64,000 nt of DNA from an uncultured Ruminococcus sp. Its GTDB lineage: Bacteria > Bacillota > Clostridia > Oscillospirales > Ruminococcaceae. The notes beneath the pieces are model-generated. The model searched no databases. It was not told where the DNA came from and worked only from the letters and a program-made list of their open reading frames with translations. Shown one piece after another: positions 42,790 through 51,081 of the stretch (positions within the stretch are counted from its first letter, which is position 1; each line of letters opens with the position of its first letter). Where the stretch lies: contig CAMKMD010000008.1 of NCBI GenBank assembly GCA_946413815.1, positions 23,927-87,926 of the forward strand, written 5' to 3'. Position numbers and translations under genes: made by a program.

Positions 42790-42813
42790 AAGGGCGCTCG
42801 ACAGAGCGCCCTT
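42790..42813 (+). terminator. Hairpin terminator after the exporter gene
   Basis: A perfect 10-base-pair stem (AAGGGCGCTC / GAGCGCCCTT) with loop GACA, four bases after the stop codon; the A-rich and T-poor flanks make it work best on the minus strand or as a bidirectional stop. Confidence 0.65.
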
Positions 42814-42849
42814 CAGCTTGTCAAAAAAGTCAGTTATGGCAGAAGTCAA

Positions 42850-42931
42850 GCGGGCGGATGTGGGCATCCGCCCCTACAAACGCCGATTCCTCCATAGCAA
42901 AATGTAGGGGGCGATGCCTACATCGCCCCGC
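42850..42931. repeat. REP/BIME-like inverted pair of palindromes
   Basis: Unit one (42850-42878) contains GGGCGGATGTGGGCATCCGC and ends CCCTACA. Unit two (42903-42931) begins TGTAGGGGGCGATG and contains CATCGCCCC. Each unit is itself palindromic (GGGCGGATG/CATCCGCCC, GGGGCGATG/CATCGCCCC) and the two are near-inverted copies of each other with a 24-base spacer. This is the layout of bacterial interspersed mosaic elements. I see no RAYT transposase in the window. Confidence 0.7.
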
Positions 42932-42962
42932 TTATTTGTGGATGTAAGTTATTTACAGACTG

Positions 42963-42986
42963 AATGGCGCTCAACTGAGCGCCATT
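42963..42986. repeat. Palindrome in the 42.8-43.2 kb island
   Basis: AATGGCGCTCA, two-base loop, TGAGCGCCATT. It closely resembles the hairpin at 42790-42813. Confidence 0.65.
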
Positions 42987-43029
42987 AAACATTATCTATG
43001 CAGATAAAAAAATCAGTCTAGGATTCTAA

Positions 43030-43071
43030 AGAGGCTCTGCCCCTTTAGAAGAGTCCGGAGGCAGAGCCTCT
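43030..43071. repeat. Long inverted repeat with a competing stem
   Basis: AGAGGCTCTGCC (43030-43041) pairs with GGCAGAGCCTCT (43060-43071). TCTAAAG (43025-43031) can instead pair with CTTTAGA (43043-43049), so two mutually exclusive folds exist. A further GGGGC/GCCCC pair follows near 43076-43093. Confidence 0.65.
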
Positions 43072-43132
43072 GGTGGGGGCGTGGCAAAGCCCCGCATATA
43101 TCCTCAAAGCGCCCGGCAATGGGTGAATTCAG

Positions 43133-43155
43133 AAACAGTCCGGGGGACTGTTTTT
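43133..43155 (+). terminator. Intrinsic terminator in the palindrome island
   Basis: AAACAGTCC, loop GGG, GGACTGTTT with TTTTT (43151-43155). It lies 350 bases after the last plus-strand gene, so it may be a back-up stop or belong to an island transcript. A further inverted pair (GGGTACGC / GCGTACCC, 43161-43189) follows. Confidence 0.7.
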
Positions 43156-43213
43156 GAAGAGGGTACGCACTGCAATAGAGGGCGTACCCTGATAACCGGC
43201 AAATTGAAATAAG

Positions 43214-43240
43214 AAAGGACGCCCGACCGAGCGTCCTTTT
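43214..43240. terminator. Terminator of the pyrE transcript (bidirectional)
   Basis: AAAGGACGC (43214-43222) pairs with GCGTCCTTT (43231-43239). T-runs flank both sides, so it ends the minus-strand pyrE transcript and any plus-strand read-through. Confidence 0.85.
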
Positions 43241-43251
43241 TCATCTATATC

Positions 43252-43905
43252 TTACTTGATACCGTATGTCTCTCTGTATTCAAGCATCTTGTCGAGGTAT
43301 TCCTTTCCGGGAACAATATCGTTCCTGATAGCGTCGATGATATCCTCCATGTTGACTATGGAGTATACAGTAACACCGAAATCACGCTTTACCTCCTGTA
43401 CAGCGGAGAGGTCGCCGGTACCCTTCTCCATGCGGTCAACTGTGATGACCATACCGGTAACATCAACATCTGCAGCTCCCTTGAGCTTGGGCATGGACTC
43501 ACGAAGTGCCTTGCCTGAGGTCATAACATCATCGATGATAATAACCTTCTCGCCGTCAGTGAGTGTCTTGCCGACAAACATACCGCCCTCACCGTGATCC
43601 TTAGCCTCCTTACGGTCGAAGCAGTAGGAAACGTCAATGCCGAATTTGTTGCTGAGAGCGACAACGGCAGAAACTGCAAGGGGGATGCCCTTGTATGCGG
43701 GACCGAAAAGTGTATCAACGGGAATATTGTTCTCGTGTATGCACTCGGCGTAGTATTCACCGAGCTTAGCCAGCTGTGCGCCGGTCTTGTAGTTTCCGCA
43801 GTTGATGAAGTAGGGAGCCTTTCTGCCGCTCTTGAGAGTAAAATCTCCGAACGTCAGGACTCCGCAGTCAACCATGAATTTGATAAAGCTCTCTTTGTAA
43901 GTCAT
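43252..43905 (-). CDS. pyrE: Orotate phosphoribosyltransferase
   Basis: 217 residues with GGAGGT before the ATG. KSGRKAPYFINCGNYKTG at the N-terminus, the GPAYKGIPLAV block and the PRPP motif VIIIDDVMTSGKA identify PyrE. It joins orotate to PRPP in pyrimidine synthesis. It is the last gene of a minus-strand run (nadE, zinc ribbon, PIN-like, pyrE) and no other pyr gene is nearby. Confidence 0.96.
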   Translation of the reverse strand: MTYKESFIKFMVDCGVLTFGDFTLKSGRKAPYFINCGNYKTGAQLAKLGEYYAECIHENNIPVDTLFGPAYKGIPLAVSAVVALSNKFGIDVSYCFDRKEAKDHGEGGMFVGKTLTDGEKVIIIDDVMTSGKALRESMPKLKGAADVDVTGMVITVDRMEKGTGDLSAVQEVKRDFGVTVYSIVNMEDIIDAIRNDIVPGKEYLDKMLEYRETYGIK

Positions 43906-43936
43906 TTAAAATACCTCCGTTTATATGATTGAACCG

Positions 43937-44602
43937 CTAATTTATCAACGGTTTTACGGCTTTGTAATAGTTCTTGATCTTGTCATTTCCAAATACTTTT
44001 CCGATCTCGCTGCTTATAGCCTGTTTTCTTTTGGGTAAAGAGCCGGTTTTGTGAGAATTAAAAATGTTTTTCAATTTGTCTTTGTTTGACTGCGAGAGAT
44101 TCAGCGGCTTTACAGCAATGTCAAACGCAGATGTGACTAGCACAGGCTGTGGTGTCACTTTCTGAGTGGCCTTCTGTTCGTTCTGCTGGACGTCTCCGGC
44201 AATATTGATAGTGAGTTTAACTTTCTTGCCTTTATGTTTCCAGAAGGAACGCACAAACTCAAAACCCTTGTCGCCACTGATGATATGACAGTCAGCATCA
44301 GGTTCAGTTCCGAGAATATATCCGAGATAGGAGGAAAGCTGGAAATCAAGAGCATTCTGGCCACCGCATTCGACCTCATAGAAGATAAGCTCAGCCTTTG
44401 TTTCTGATAAGGCGTTGAATAGTGTAAAGGGCATGGAATCGGATTTTGTGGTATAGAATATAACGAGTTTTGCATTTGTAGTCAGTTTCTCCATACCTGT
44501 AAATCCACTGTGCCGGACATTTTCGTAATCTACAAGATAGTAGATCGTCCTTATTTTGGTATCAACAGCGCCAGTGATATTTATATCCTCTGTTTCGCAC
44601 AT
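43937..44602 (-). CDS. PIN-like (NYN-type) nuclease domain protein
   Basis: 221 residues from the ATG at 44602 (GAGGTGAG upstream; an in-frame start at 44623 overlaps the previous gene). The acidic residues of a PIN/NYN metal site are visible in YYLVDYENVRHSG, NALDFQLSSYLG and HIISGDKGFEFV. A Gln/Thr-rich linker joins this domain to a C-terminal helical segment (KIKNYYKAVKPLI) that could bind RNA or protein. PIN-like proteins of this type cut RNA. There is no antitoxin-like partner next to it. Function unknown. Confidence 0.75.
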   Translation of the reverse strand: MCETEDINITGAVDTKIRTIYYLVDYENVRHSGFTGMEKLTTNAKLVIFYTTKSDSMPFTLFNALSETKAELIFYEVECGGQNALDFQLSSYLGYILGTEPDADCHIISGDKGFEFVRSFWKHKGKKVKLTINIAGDVQQNEQKATQKVTPQPVLVTSAFDIAVKPLNLSQSNKDKLKNIFNSHKTGSLPKRKQAISSEIGKVFGNDKIKNYYKAVKPLIN

Positions 44603-44612
44603 AGTTCTCACC

Positions 44613-44957
44613 TCAGAACACATATCCGCATTCCGGACATCTCGGGTAGTCTATATCGAGCTCTGTGCCGCACTCCGGGCAGTTTTTCTTCGGCAGAACA
44701 TCAACGCTGTCATCAAGATCCTGATTCAGCTCATCAGGGAAGCTCACCTGATCGCCCCCGAAGAATACACCCATCATAACATTGCAGTTCATGCAGTAGA
44801 AGCCCATAGTCTCCGTCTTGTCGGATTCAAGGACAAGTCTGTCACCGTCATACCAGCCGACAGTAGGATAGGTATATCCCTTCAGAGAACCGGTACCGTG
44901 AACACTGACCTTGAATTTACCGATCTTCATGCGCTTGCCGCAGCTTCCGCAGATCAT
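44613..44957 (-). CDS. Zinc-ribbon protein (PF20097-like), unknown function
   Basis: 114 residues with three Cys pairs: MICGSCGKRM at the N-terminus, YCMNCNVMMG in the middle and CPECGTELD/CPECGYVF at the end, enough for two zinc sites. The ATG overlaps the nadE stop by four bases. The sequence resembles small Clostridia proteins of the DUF6487 / PF20097 type that carry no assigned activity. Confidence 0.7.
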   Translation of the reverse strand: MICGSCGKRMKIGKFKVSVHGTGSLKGYTYPTVGWYDGDRLVLESDKTETMGFYCMNCNVMMGVFFGGDQVSFPDELNQDLDDSVDVLPKKNCPECGTELDIDYPRCPECGYVF

Positions 44958-46912
44958 ACGATGCCTCCGTTATTCTCGATCTCTTCAAGCTCCTTTATCC
45001 AGAGATTGTAAGATGCATCGCTCGGCATACGCCAGTCTCCTCTCGGGGAGAGAGTAACACTTCCCACCTTAGGACCGTCCGGCAGGCAGGAACGCTTGAA
45101 CTGCTGTGAGAAGAACCTCCAGCAGAACTTCTTCAACCACTTCATTATAGTCGTAGGGGAGTACTTGTCCTCGAAGGAACGTACAGCCATACGGTATATC
45201 TTTGCCGGCGGGAAGCCGAAACGGACGAAGTAGTAAAGGAAGAAGTCGTGCAGCTCGTATGGGCCTACAAGATCCTCCGTCTTCTGAGCTATAGTGCCAT
45301 CCTTCTCGGGCGGGAGGAGCTCAGGGCTTACGGGAGTATCGAGCACATCTCTGAGGACTGCACTCAGAGTGCCCTCAGCCACCTCTGACTCATAGTTTAC
45401 AAGCCACCGCACAAGTGTCTTGGGAATGGAGCCGTTTACGCCGTACATGGACATATGGTCTCCGTTGTAGGTCGCCCAGCCAAGTGCGAGTTCTGAAAGG
45501 TCGCCGGTACCGATAACGATGCCGTTAAGCTGATTCGCCTTGTCCATAAGTATCTGTGTACGCTCACGAGCCTGAGAGTTCTCGTAGGTAACATCGTGAA
45601 CGTCAGGATCCTGACCGATGTCCTTGAAATGCTGCATAACACTGTCACGGATATTGATCTCTTCAAGAGTAGTTCCATAGGCCTCAGCAAGCTTGCAGGC
45701 ATTGGTGTAGGTGCGGTCTGTGGTACCGAAACAGGGCATGGTGATGGTATGTATGCCCTTGCGGTCAAGGCCGAGCATATCGAAGGCATGAGCTGCAACG
45801 ATAAGGGCGAGAGTAGAATCGAGACCGCCTGAGAGACCGAGGACAGCATCCTTGCATCCGATATGGCGGAGTCTGGTCATAAGACCAACAGCCTGCATGG
45901 TGAGTATCTCTTCACAGCGGCTGTCGAGGGCGTGCTTGTCCGTGGGAACAAAGGGGGTCTGCGGGAATGGGCGCTCAAGAACAGTTTCTGTGACTGCAAG
46001 CTCGATGTTCATCATGCTTGTGTTGCTGTCCTTGTAGTTGTTCTCAGTAAAAGTGTTCATCCTTCTGCGCTCAGCAAGCAGCTTCCTGAAATCCACATCT
46101 GCGATAGTGAGACCGCGGGTGAAATGCTTTGACTCAGCCATTACAGTGCCGTTCTCAGCGATAAGACAGTGACCGGCAAACACCATATCCTGAGTTGATT
46201 CACCGATACCGCAGTCAGCGTAGGCATAGGCACAGGCAAGAGAGCCGGACTTTGCCTTGATAAGAGTACGGCGGTAATCAGCCTTGCCGATTATCTCGTC
46301 ACTTGCGGAGGGATTGAAGATTATAGTTGCGCCGGATTTCGCAAGCTTTACAGACGGCGTATCAGCGACCCAGAGGTCCTCACAGATCTCGATACCGAAG
46401 GTGAGTCCTCTTATAGCGGAGTATTCATCACCGCTGCTCTCGGTATTGAAGATAAACTGTTCGCTGAGAAGGAACTCAGTGCCGTTTCCTGTATAGAGGA
46501 AGCAGACGTCTTTGCCTGATGTAAAGTATCTTGCTTCATAGAATTCGCTGTAATTTGGGATATTGATCTTCGGGACAGCACCCTTTATACTGCCGCCGTT
46601 AACAACAGCAGCGCAGTTGTAGATCTTGTTTTCAGATCTCAGCGGAAGACCAACGATGGCAGCGATATCAAGCTCCTCTGTCTCCTTTGCAATGCGCAGG
46701 AGAGAGCTCTCGGCAGCATTCAGCAGTGTCTCCTGCAGGAAGAGATCACCGCAGGTGTAACCGGTAATGGAAAGCTCGGGAAAGCATACGATCTTTACAC
46801 CTTTTCCGGCAGCTTCCTTTATCAGCTCGATAATGCGGTCAGTATTGTAGTCACAGTCAGCCACGCGCACATCAGGGCAGGCGCAGGCGATCTTGACGAA
46901 TCCGTCTTTCAT
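44954..46912 (-). CDS. nadE: Glutamine-dependent NAD+ synthetase
   Basis: 652 residues. The N-terminal nitrilase-type glutaminase carries Glu in CFPELSITGYTCGD, Lys near the GAVPKINIPNYSEFYE block and Cys in GIEICEDLWV. The C-terminal synthetase has the P-loop LGLSGGLDSTLAL and IGTGDLSELALGW. It amidates nicotinate adenine dinucleotide with glutamine-derived ammonia. A promoter lies at 46945-46973 and GGAGG precedes the start. It is the first gene of the minus-strand run. Confidence 0.96.
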   Translation of the reverse strand: MKDGFVKIACACPDVRVADCDYNTDRIIELIKEAAGKGVKIVCFPELSITGYTCGDLFLQETLLNAAESSLLRIAKETEELDIAAIVGLPLRSENKIYNCAAVVNGGSIKGAVPKINIPNYSEFYEARYFTSGKDVCFLYTGNGTEFLLSEQFIFNTESSGDEYSAIRGLTFGIEICEDLWVADTPSVKLAKSGATIIFNPSASDEIIGKADYRRTLIKAKSGSLACAYAYADCGIGESTQDMVFAGHCLIAENGTVMAESKHFTRGLTIADVDFRKLLAERRRMNTFTENNYKDSNTSMMNIELAVTETVLERPFPQTPFVPTDKHALDSRCEEILTMQAVGLMTRLRHIGCKDAVLGLSGGLDSTLALIVAAHAFDMLGLDRKGIHTITMPCFGTTDRTYTNACKLAEAYGTTLEEINIRDSVMQHFKDIGQDPDVHDVTYENSQARERTQILMDKANQLNGIVIGTGDLSELALGWATYNGDHMSMYGVNGSIPKTLVRWLVNYESEVAEGTLSAVLRDVLDTPVSPELLPPEKDGTIAQKTEDLVGPYELHDFFLYYFVRFGFPPAKIYRMAVRSFEDKYSPTTIMKWLKKFCWRFFSQQFKRSCLPDGPKVGSVTLSPRGDWRMPSDASYNLWIKELEEIENNGGIV

Positions 46913-46944
46913 GGGAACGACCTCCGTTCATATAATATACTTCA

Positions 46945-46973
46945 ATTATACCTTATTTTGGATGATAATGCAA
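46945..46973 (-). promoter_or_regulatory. Sigma-A promoter of nadE
   Basis: On the minus strand TTGCAT (46973-46968), 17-base spacer, TATAAT (46950-46945). The 46913-47288 gap is AT-rich and otherwise holds only the divergent promoter at 47162. Confidence 0.8.
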
Positions 46974-47161
46974 GTGCTGAGGAAAAAAGAACGAATATTG
47001 CGAAAAATAGTAATTTCCTACACTAGCATAACACTTTTGCGCTATTCTATTTAACTGATACATATTATATCTATATACAGCGGAAATACGTATTAACGGC
47101 CTTATTCATCATTAACAAAAAACAAGCCGGAATTTCGTGTGTAAAAACTGCATAATAATAG

Positions 47162-47190
47162 TTGTATTTGTATGGTAAAAATGATATAAT
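47162..47190 (+). promoter_or_regulatory. Sigma-A promoter of the dockerin-CotH gene
   Basis: TTGTAT (47162-47167), 17-base spacer, TATAAT (47185-47190). The leader has a small hairpin (ATGCAGC/GCTGCAT, near 47247-47266). Confidence 0.7.
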
Positions 47191-47288
47191 CAAGGTGTGG
47201 TATATATTTGCTGCCAGACAATAAATGCAGGCAGATATGTCAATAATGCAGCCTGATAGCTGCATCGTAATACGAGAGGGGAAATATT

Positions 47289-49913
47289 ATGAAGAATGTA
47301 AAGAGAGTGCTTGCTGCGGCCTTAGCTGCTGCAATGACAGCTCCGGCGTGTGTTGCGGTGCCGGTATTTGCCGCTTCCGGAGTAATGATCAACGAAGTAT
47401 GCACCCAGAACAAAACCTGCTTTACGGATTCAAACGGCGAGGCTTCAGACTGGATAGAGCTTTATAATCCGGGAGATTCGCCTGCCGATCTGTCAGGCTG
47501 CGGCATTTCAGATCAACCTGATACCGTGCGTTATACCTTCCCGCATGGCACCTCCATTCCCGCCGGAGGTTATCTTGTGATAGCTGCCGCCAAGGGTGAG
47601 GGAGCCGCAGAAGAGTACCGGACTGGCTTCAGTCTGAGTAAATCAGGGGAGCAGCTCATACTTACCGATGCATCAGGCGGAGTAATAGAAAGCCTTGATA
47701 TACCGGCACTTGCTGAGGACGAGACCTATGGCCGTTCACCCGACGGCTCTGACAGCTTTGCAGTAATGAGACCTTCTCCCGGCACATCAAATCTCATGGC
47801 AGCAGTGCCCGAGTTCTCTCTTGAACCCGGTTTCTATCAGGCTCAGGACGGCCTTACGCTTTCGATAAATTGTACAGATACAGTTTACTATACCCTCGAC
47901 AGTTCCGACCCGACCACATCTTCCACAGCGCAGATTTATTCCGGTGCTATACCCATGTATGACCGCAGTTCGGAGGAGAATGTCTACAGTAAGTATCAGC
48001 ACGAGGATAACAGCCCTTACTCCACGACCCTGATGACCCGGTTCACGGCCAGCTCTGCAAAATTCGACAAGGCTACAGTGGTGCGTGCGGCTTCAAAGTC
48101 GGCGGACGGCACGTTCAGCCCTGTTGTTACTGCAACGTACTTCGTCATGCCGCAGGATAAGCTGGATTACTACAAGGATATACCTGTTGTATCACTTGTC
48201 ACTGACCCCGCAAACCTATTTGACAAGGATAAAGGCATCTATGTCTGTGGACAGCAGTACCTGGACTGGAAGAACAGTCCGCAGTATAATCCGGCCAAGA
48301 GCGAATGGGATACAGACAACGCAGCCAATTTCTTCTCAAAGGGCAAGGAATGGGAGAGGGAGGCCTCTGTAACTCTCTTCCGTGACGGCGAACAGGGCTT
48401 TACCCAGAATATGGGAATACGCATCAAAGGAGCATCGACCCGCAACAGTCAGGCGAAGAGCTTCAATGTCTATGCCCGCAGCAGCTATGGTGATTCAAAA
48501 CTCAACTATGATCTTATAGAGGGGAATGTATCGGCAGATGACAGCAAGGAGATAAAGAAATACGATTCCTTCAGTCTGCGTTCGGTAACCTGGGTAGACA
48601 GGATGCGCGAAGCCGTGATCCGTCCGGCTCTTAAAGATATGCCGGCTCTTGCAGGATATGACAGCAACAGATGTATGCTCTTCCTTGACGGTGAGCTATG
48701 GGGTATGTACGATATCATAGAGAAATCCTCCGGTTACTATATCCAGTCCAACTATGGCGTTCCCGCTGAGGACGTAGCCATGGTAAAAAACGGTGAGCTT
48801 GAAGAGGGATCGGATTCAGACCTTGATGAGCTTGAGGCGCTCAGTGAGTTCTGTGAAAAGAATGATATGTCAGTTCAGTCCAACTATGACTATGTTGCAG
48901 CGAGAGTTGATACAGAGAGCCTTATAGACTGCTATGCAGTCGGCCTCTATCTCGGCACATGGGACTGGCCGAACCACAACTATCTGATGTGGAGGAGCAA
49001 CGGACAGGCAATAGAGGGAAACCCCTACAGCGACGGCAAGTGGCGCTGCGGCTCCTTTGACTTCGACTACGCCGCAGGACTTACCTACGCTTCATTCGGC
49101 GGAGTTGAGGGATATGCCCATGACAGCTTCCGCAAGTTCGATCAGTCAAAGAATGATTTTCCTTCGCCTATATTTACTTCTCTTCTGAAGAACGATTCCT
49201 TCCGCCAGCGTTTTGCCGACACCTTCTGCTCCATGGCCTATTCAGTATTTGAGGCGCAGAAGATGAAGTCCATAATTTCCGATCAGGAGAGCCGCTATAT
49301 GAAGTACATGACTATGTGCGGCTGGCGCTGGAATAACGGCACGCCTCGTGACAGCTTTGAAAAGTATATAAGCGATCAGGGCGGCTATTACAGCAAGGAG
49401 CTTGCCAAAATGACCACCTTCTTTGAGCGCCGTGCTGACTATGCCATAGAGGATATGCGTGAATATCTGGGTATACGCGGAGACAGTGCTACTATCACCG
49501 TGACCCGAACCGGTATGGGCACAGTAACTGCCGGATCAGACGAAGCCGTATTCTCCGATTCAGTATGGACGGGCTCCTTCTCAGAGGGCAGCGAGGTCAC
49601 ACTCACAGCCAAAGCAGCTCCCGGCTACCGTTTCGAGGGCTGGAGAGGAGCAGTTACCTCATCAGATGAAACGATAAAGGTAAAAGCCGGCAAGGCAGTT
49701 GCCCTGACAGCTGTTTTCGCAAAGACTGAGGCTGTTCGTGGGGATATAAATGCAGACGGAATCGCGAACGCAGCCGATCTCGTCCTACTCAGCCGCTATC
49801 TCCTCGGCTCGGCAGGATTCTCAAAGGCACAGTGGAAGGCAGCTGATATAAATACAGACGGAACAGCCGATACATTCGATCTCGTCCGTCTCAGGAGCAT
49901 CATAACCGGCTGA
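47289..49913 (+). CDS. Secreted CotH-kinase protein with lamin-tail, beta-repeat and dockerin domains
   Basis: 874 residues with a signal peptide of about 29. Domains in order: a lamin-tail domain (30-150; INEVCTQNKT, DWIELYNPG), a chitobiase-like beta domain (175-265; VYYTLDSSDPT), a CotH kinase domain (about 300-690; GIRIKGASTRNSQ, FLDGELWGMYDIIE, SFDFDYAAG), an InlB-like repeat (735-815; YRFEGWRG) and a type I dockerin (816-874) with two calcium loops, DINADGIANAADL and DINTDGTADTFDL. The dockerin predicts recruitment to a cellulosome-type scaffold. CotH enzymes phosphorylate secreted proteins. It has a lipoprotein paralogue at 59685. Confidence 0.92.
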   Translation: MKNVKRVLAAALAAAMTAPACVAVPVFAASGVMINEVCTQNKTCFTDSNGEASDWIELYNPGDSPADLSGCGISDQPDTVRYTFPHGTSIPAGGYLVIAAAKGEGAAEEYRTGFSLSKSGEQLILTDASGGVIESLDIPALAEDETYGRSPDGSDSFAVMRPSPGTSNLMAAVPEFSLEPGFYQAQDGLTLSINCTDTVYYTLDSSDPTTSSTAQIYSGAIPMYDRSSEENVYSKYQHEDNSPYSTTLMTRFTASSAKFDKATVVRAASKSADGTFSPVVTATYFVMPQDKLDYYKDIPVVSLVTDPANLFDKDKGIYVCGQQYLDWKNSPQYNPAKSEWDTDNAANFFSKGKEWEREASVTLFRDGEQGFTQNMGIRIKGASTRNSQAKSFNVYARSSYGDSKLNYDLIEGNVSADDSKEIKKYDSFSLRSVTWVDRMREAVIRPALKDMPALAGYDSNRCMLFLDGELWGMYDIIEKSSGYYIQSNYGVPAEDVAMVKNGELEEGSDSDLDELEALSEFCEKNDMSVQSNYDYVAARVDTESLIDCYAVGLYLGTWDWPNHNYLMWRSNGQAIEGNPYSDGKWRCGSFDFDYAAGLTYASFGGVEGYAHDSFRKFDQSKNDFPSPIFTSLLKNDSFRQRFADTFCSMAYSVFEAQKMKSIISDQESRYMKYMTMCGWRWNNGTPRDSFEKYISDQGGYYSKELAKMTTFFERRADYAIEDMREYLGIRGDSATITVTRTGMGTVTAGSDEAVFSDSVWTGSFSEGSEVTLTAKAAPGYRFEGWRGAVTSSDETIKVKAGKAVALTAVFAKTEAVRGDINADGIANAADLVLLSRYLLGSAGFSKAQWKAADINTDGTADTFDLVRLRSIITG

Positions 49914-49926
49914 TGATACTATCAAA

Positions 49927-49965
49927 GCCGCAGTATCCGCATGACAGCAGGATACTGCGGCTTTT
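49927..49965 (+). terminator. Terminator after dockerin-CotH
   Basis: A perfect 12-base-pair stem (GCCGCAGTATCC / GGATACTGCGGC) with an 11-base loop, then TTTT. The next promoter starts four bases later. Confidence 0.9.
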
Positions 49966-49968
49966 CTG

Positions 49969-49997
49969 TTGACACAGGAGCGGATCTGCGGTATGAT
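49969..49997 (+). promoter_or_regulatory. Sigma-A promoter of the ASCH-DUF1810 gene
   Basis: TTGACA (49969-49974), 17-base spacer, TATGAT (49992-49997). Confidence 0.8.
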
Positions 49998-50024
49998 AGT
50001 AGTACAGAAAGGGGATTGATAAAG

Positions 50025-50783
50025 ATGCTTCATAATATGAAACTGAACAATGAACCGTTTGAGATGATAGATGACGGCAGAAAAACTATAGAGCTCCGGC
50101 TGAATGATGAGAAACGCCGGAAGGTACAGCCCGGCGACTTCATCTGCTTTTCACACATCACCGAGCCGGAGCGGATGATACAGGTTAGGGTCACTGAACT
50201 CTATCCGTTTCCGGGATTCAAGGAGCTTTTTGCAGTGCTTCCGGCTGAAAGCTTTGGCTTTGCAAGGGGAGAGACCGTACCTGATGGTTTCATGGACAGC
50301 TTCTATCCTCCCGAGGAGCAGCAGCGCTGCGGCGCCCTCGGTATAGGTTTCAGACGCACTTATCTGCAGCGCTTCATCGACGCACAGGAGAAGGGATATA
50401 AGGAGGCAGCGCCGTACACAACAGCCCTTGCCGAGATAAAAGCGGGGAAGAAGTATGAACACTGGATGTGGTATGTATTTCCTCAGATCAAAGGGCTAAG
50501 CACCGATCCGATAACTGAGTATTTCGCCATTGCGGATATACAGGAGGCAGCCGATTATCTTGATCATCCCGTTCTCGGTGCACGTCTCCGCGAGGTATGC
50601 ACTGAGCTCGTGAAGCTTGATACAGATGATCCCGTATCAATATTCGGCCTCATCGATGCCTATAAGCTTCGCCGATGCATGACGCTTTTCAGTAAAGCGG
50701 CACCGGCGGAGGAGCTTTTCCGTGATGTTCTCGGTAAGTTCTGCATGGGCAGCTTTGATGAAGATACCCTCGGAATGCTGTGA
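50025..50783 (+). CDS. ASCH domain-DUF1810 fusion protein
   Basis: 252 residues from the ATG at 50025 (AAAGGGG upstream); the longer reading would run through the promoter. Residues 1-105 are an ASCH domain (MKLNNEPFEMIDDGRKTIELRL, GDFICFS), a PUA-related fold that binds or processes RNA or nucleosides. Residues about 110-250 are a DUF1810 domain (FIDAQEKGYKEAAPYTTALAEI, HWMWYVFPQIKGL). DUF1810 proteins are usually stand-alone and of unknown activity. The single gene has its own promoter and terminator. Confidence 0.85.
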   Translation: MLHNMKLNNEPFEMIDDGRKTIELRLNDEKRRKVQPGDFICFSHITEPERMIQVRVTELYPFPGFKELFAVLPAESFGFARGETVPDGFMDSFYPPEEQQRCGALGIGFRRTYLQRFIDAQEKGYKEAAPYTTALAEIKAGKKYEHWMWYVFPQIKGLSTDPITEYFAIADIQEAADYLDHPVLGARLREVCTELVKLDTDDPVSIFGLIDAYKLRRCMTLFSKAAPAEELFRDVLGKFCMGSFDEDTLGML

Positions 50784-50866
50784 TTCAGTTATGAAGATGA
50801 TTGCGGAAGTACGCTCTTAAATACCCGCTTACGGTGCGGTTCTGTTCCAAATGTGTTCGCTGTGGC

Positions 50867-50906
50867 CTGTCATGTACCTTTTTTGAATGGTACATGACAG
50901 TTTTTT
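50867..50906 (+). terminator. Strong terminator before the pilus operon
   Basis: A perfect 12-base-pair stem (CTGTCATGTACC / GGTACATGACAG) with a 10-base loop, then TTTTTT. Confidence 0.93.
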
Positions 50907-50936
50907 CTTGTTTTTTAAGATATTTTGTCTTATTAC

Positions 50937-50965
50937 TTGATTTTTTATGGCTTTTTTGTTATAAT
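50937..50965 (+). promoter_or_regulatory. Probable promoter of the pilus operon
   Basis: TTGATT (50937-50942), 17-base spacer, TATAAT (50960-50965). The 110-base leader has a small hairpin (TCCTT/AAGGA near 51023-51037); no known riboswitch motif is visible. Confidence 0.65.
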
Positions 50966-51081
50966 TGTAGTATAAGGAGAAGTGAATCCTGAAGCCGGAA
51001 AACAGGTTTACGGTTTTGGCACTCCTTCGGAAAAGGACTCAGGCCCTTACCGGAAAGTATCCTCATAAGCGGAGGGGAACA

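Noticed and set aside
42850..42931. A miniature transposon (MITE)
   Set aside because: No terminal direct duplications or transposase-type ends are seen; the nested palindromes fit a REP/BIME element better.
49941..50024. A longer N-terminus for the ASCH-DUF1810 protein
   Set aside because: The extension runs through the terminator and promoter; the ATG at 50025 has a good ribosome site and the ASCH domain begins there.
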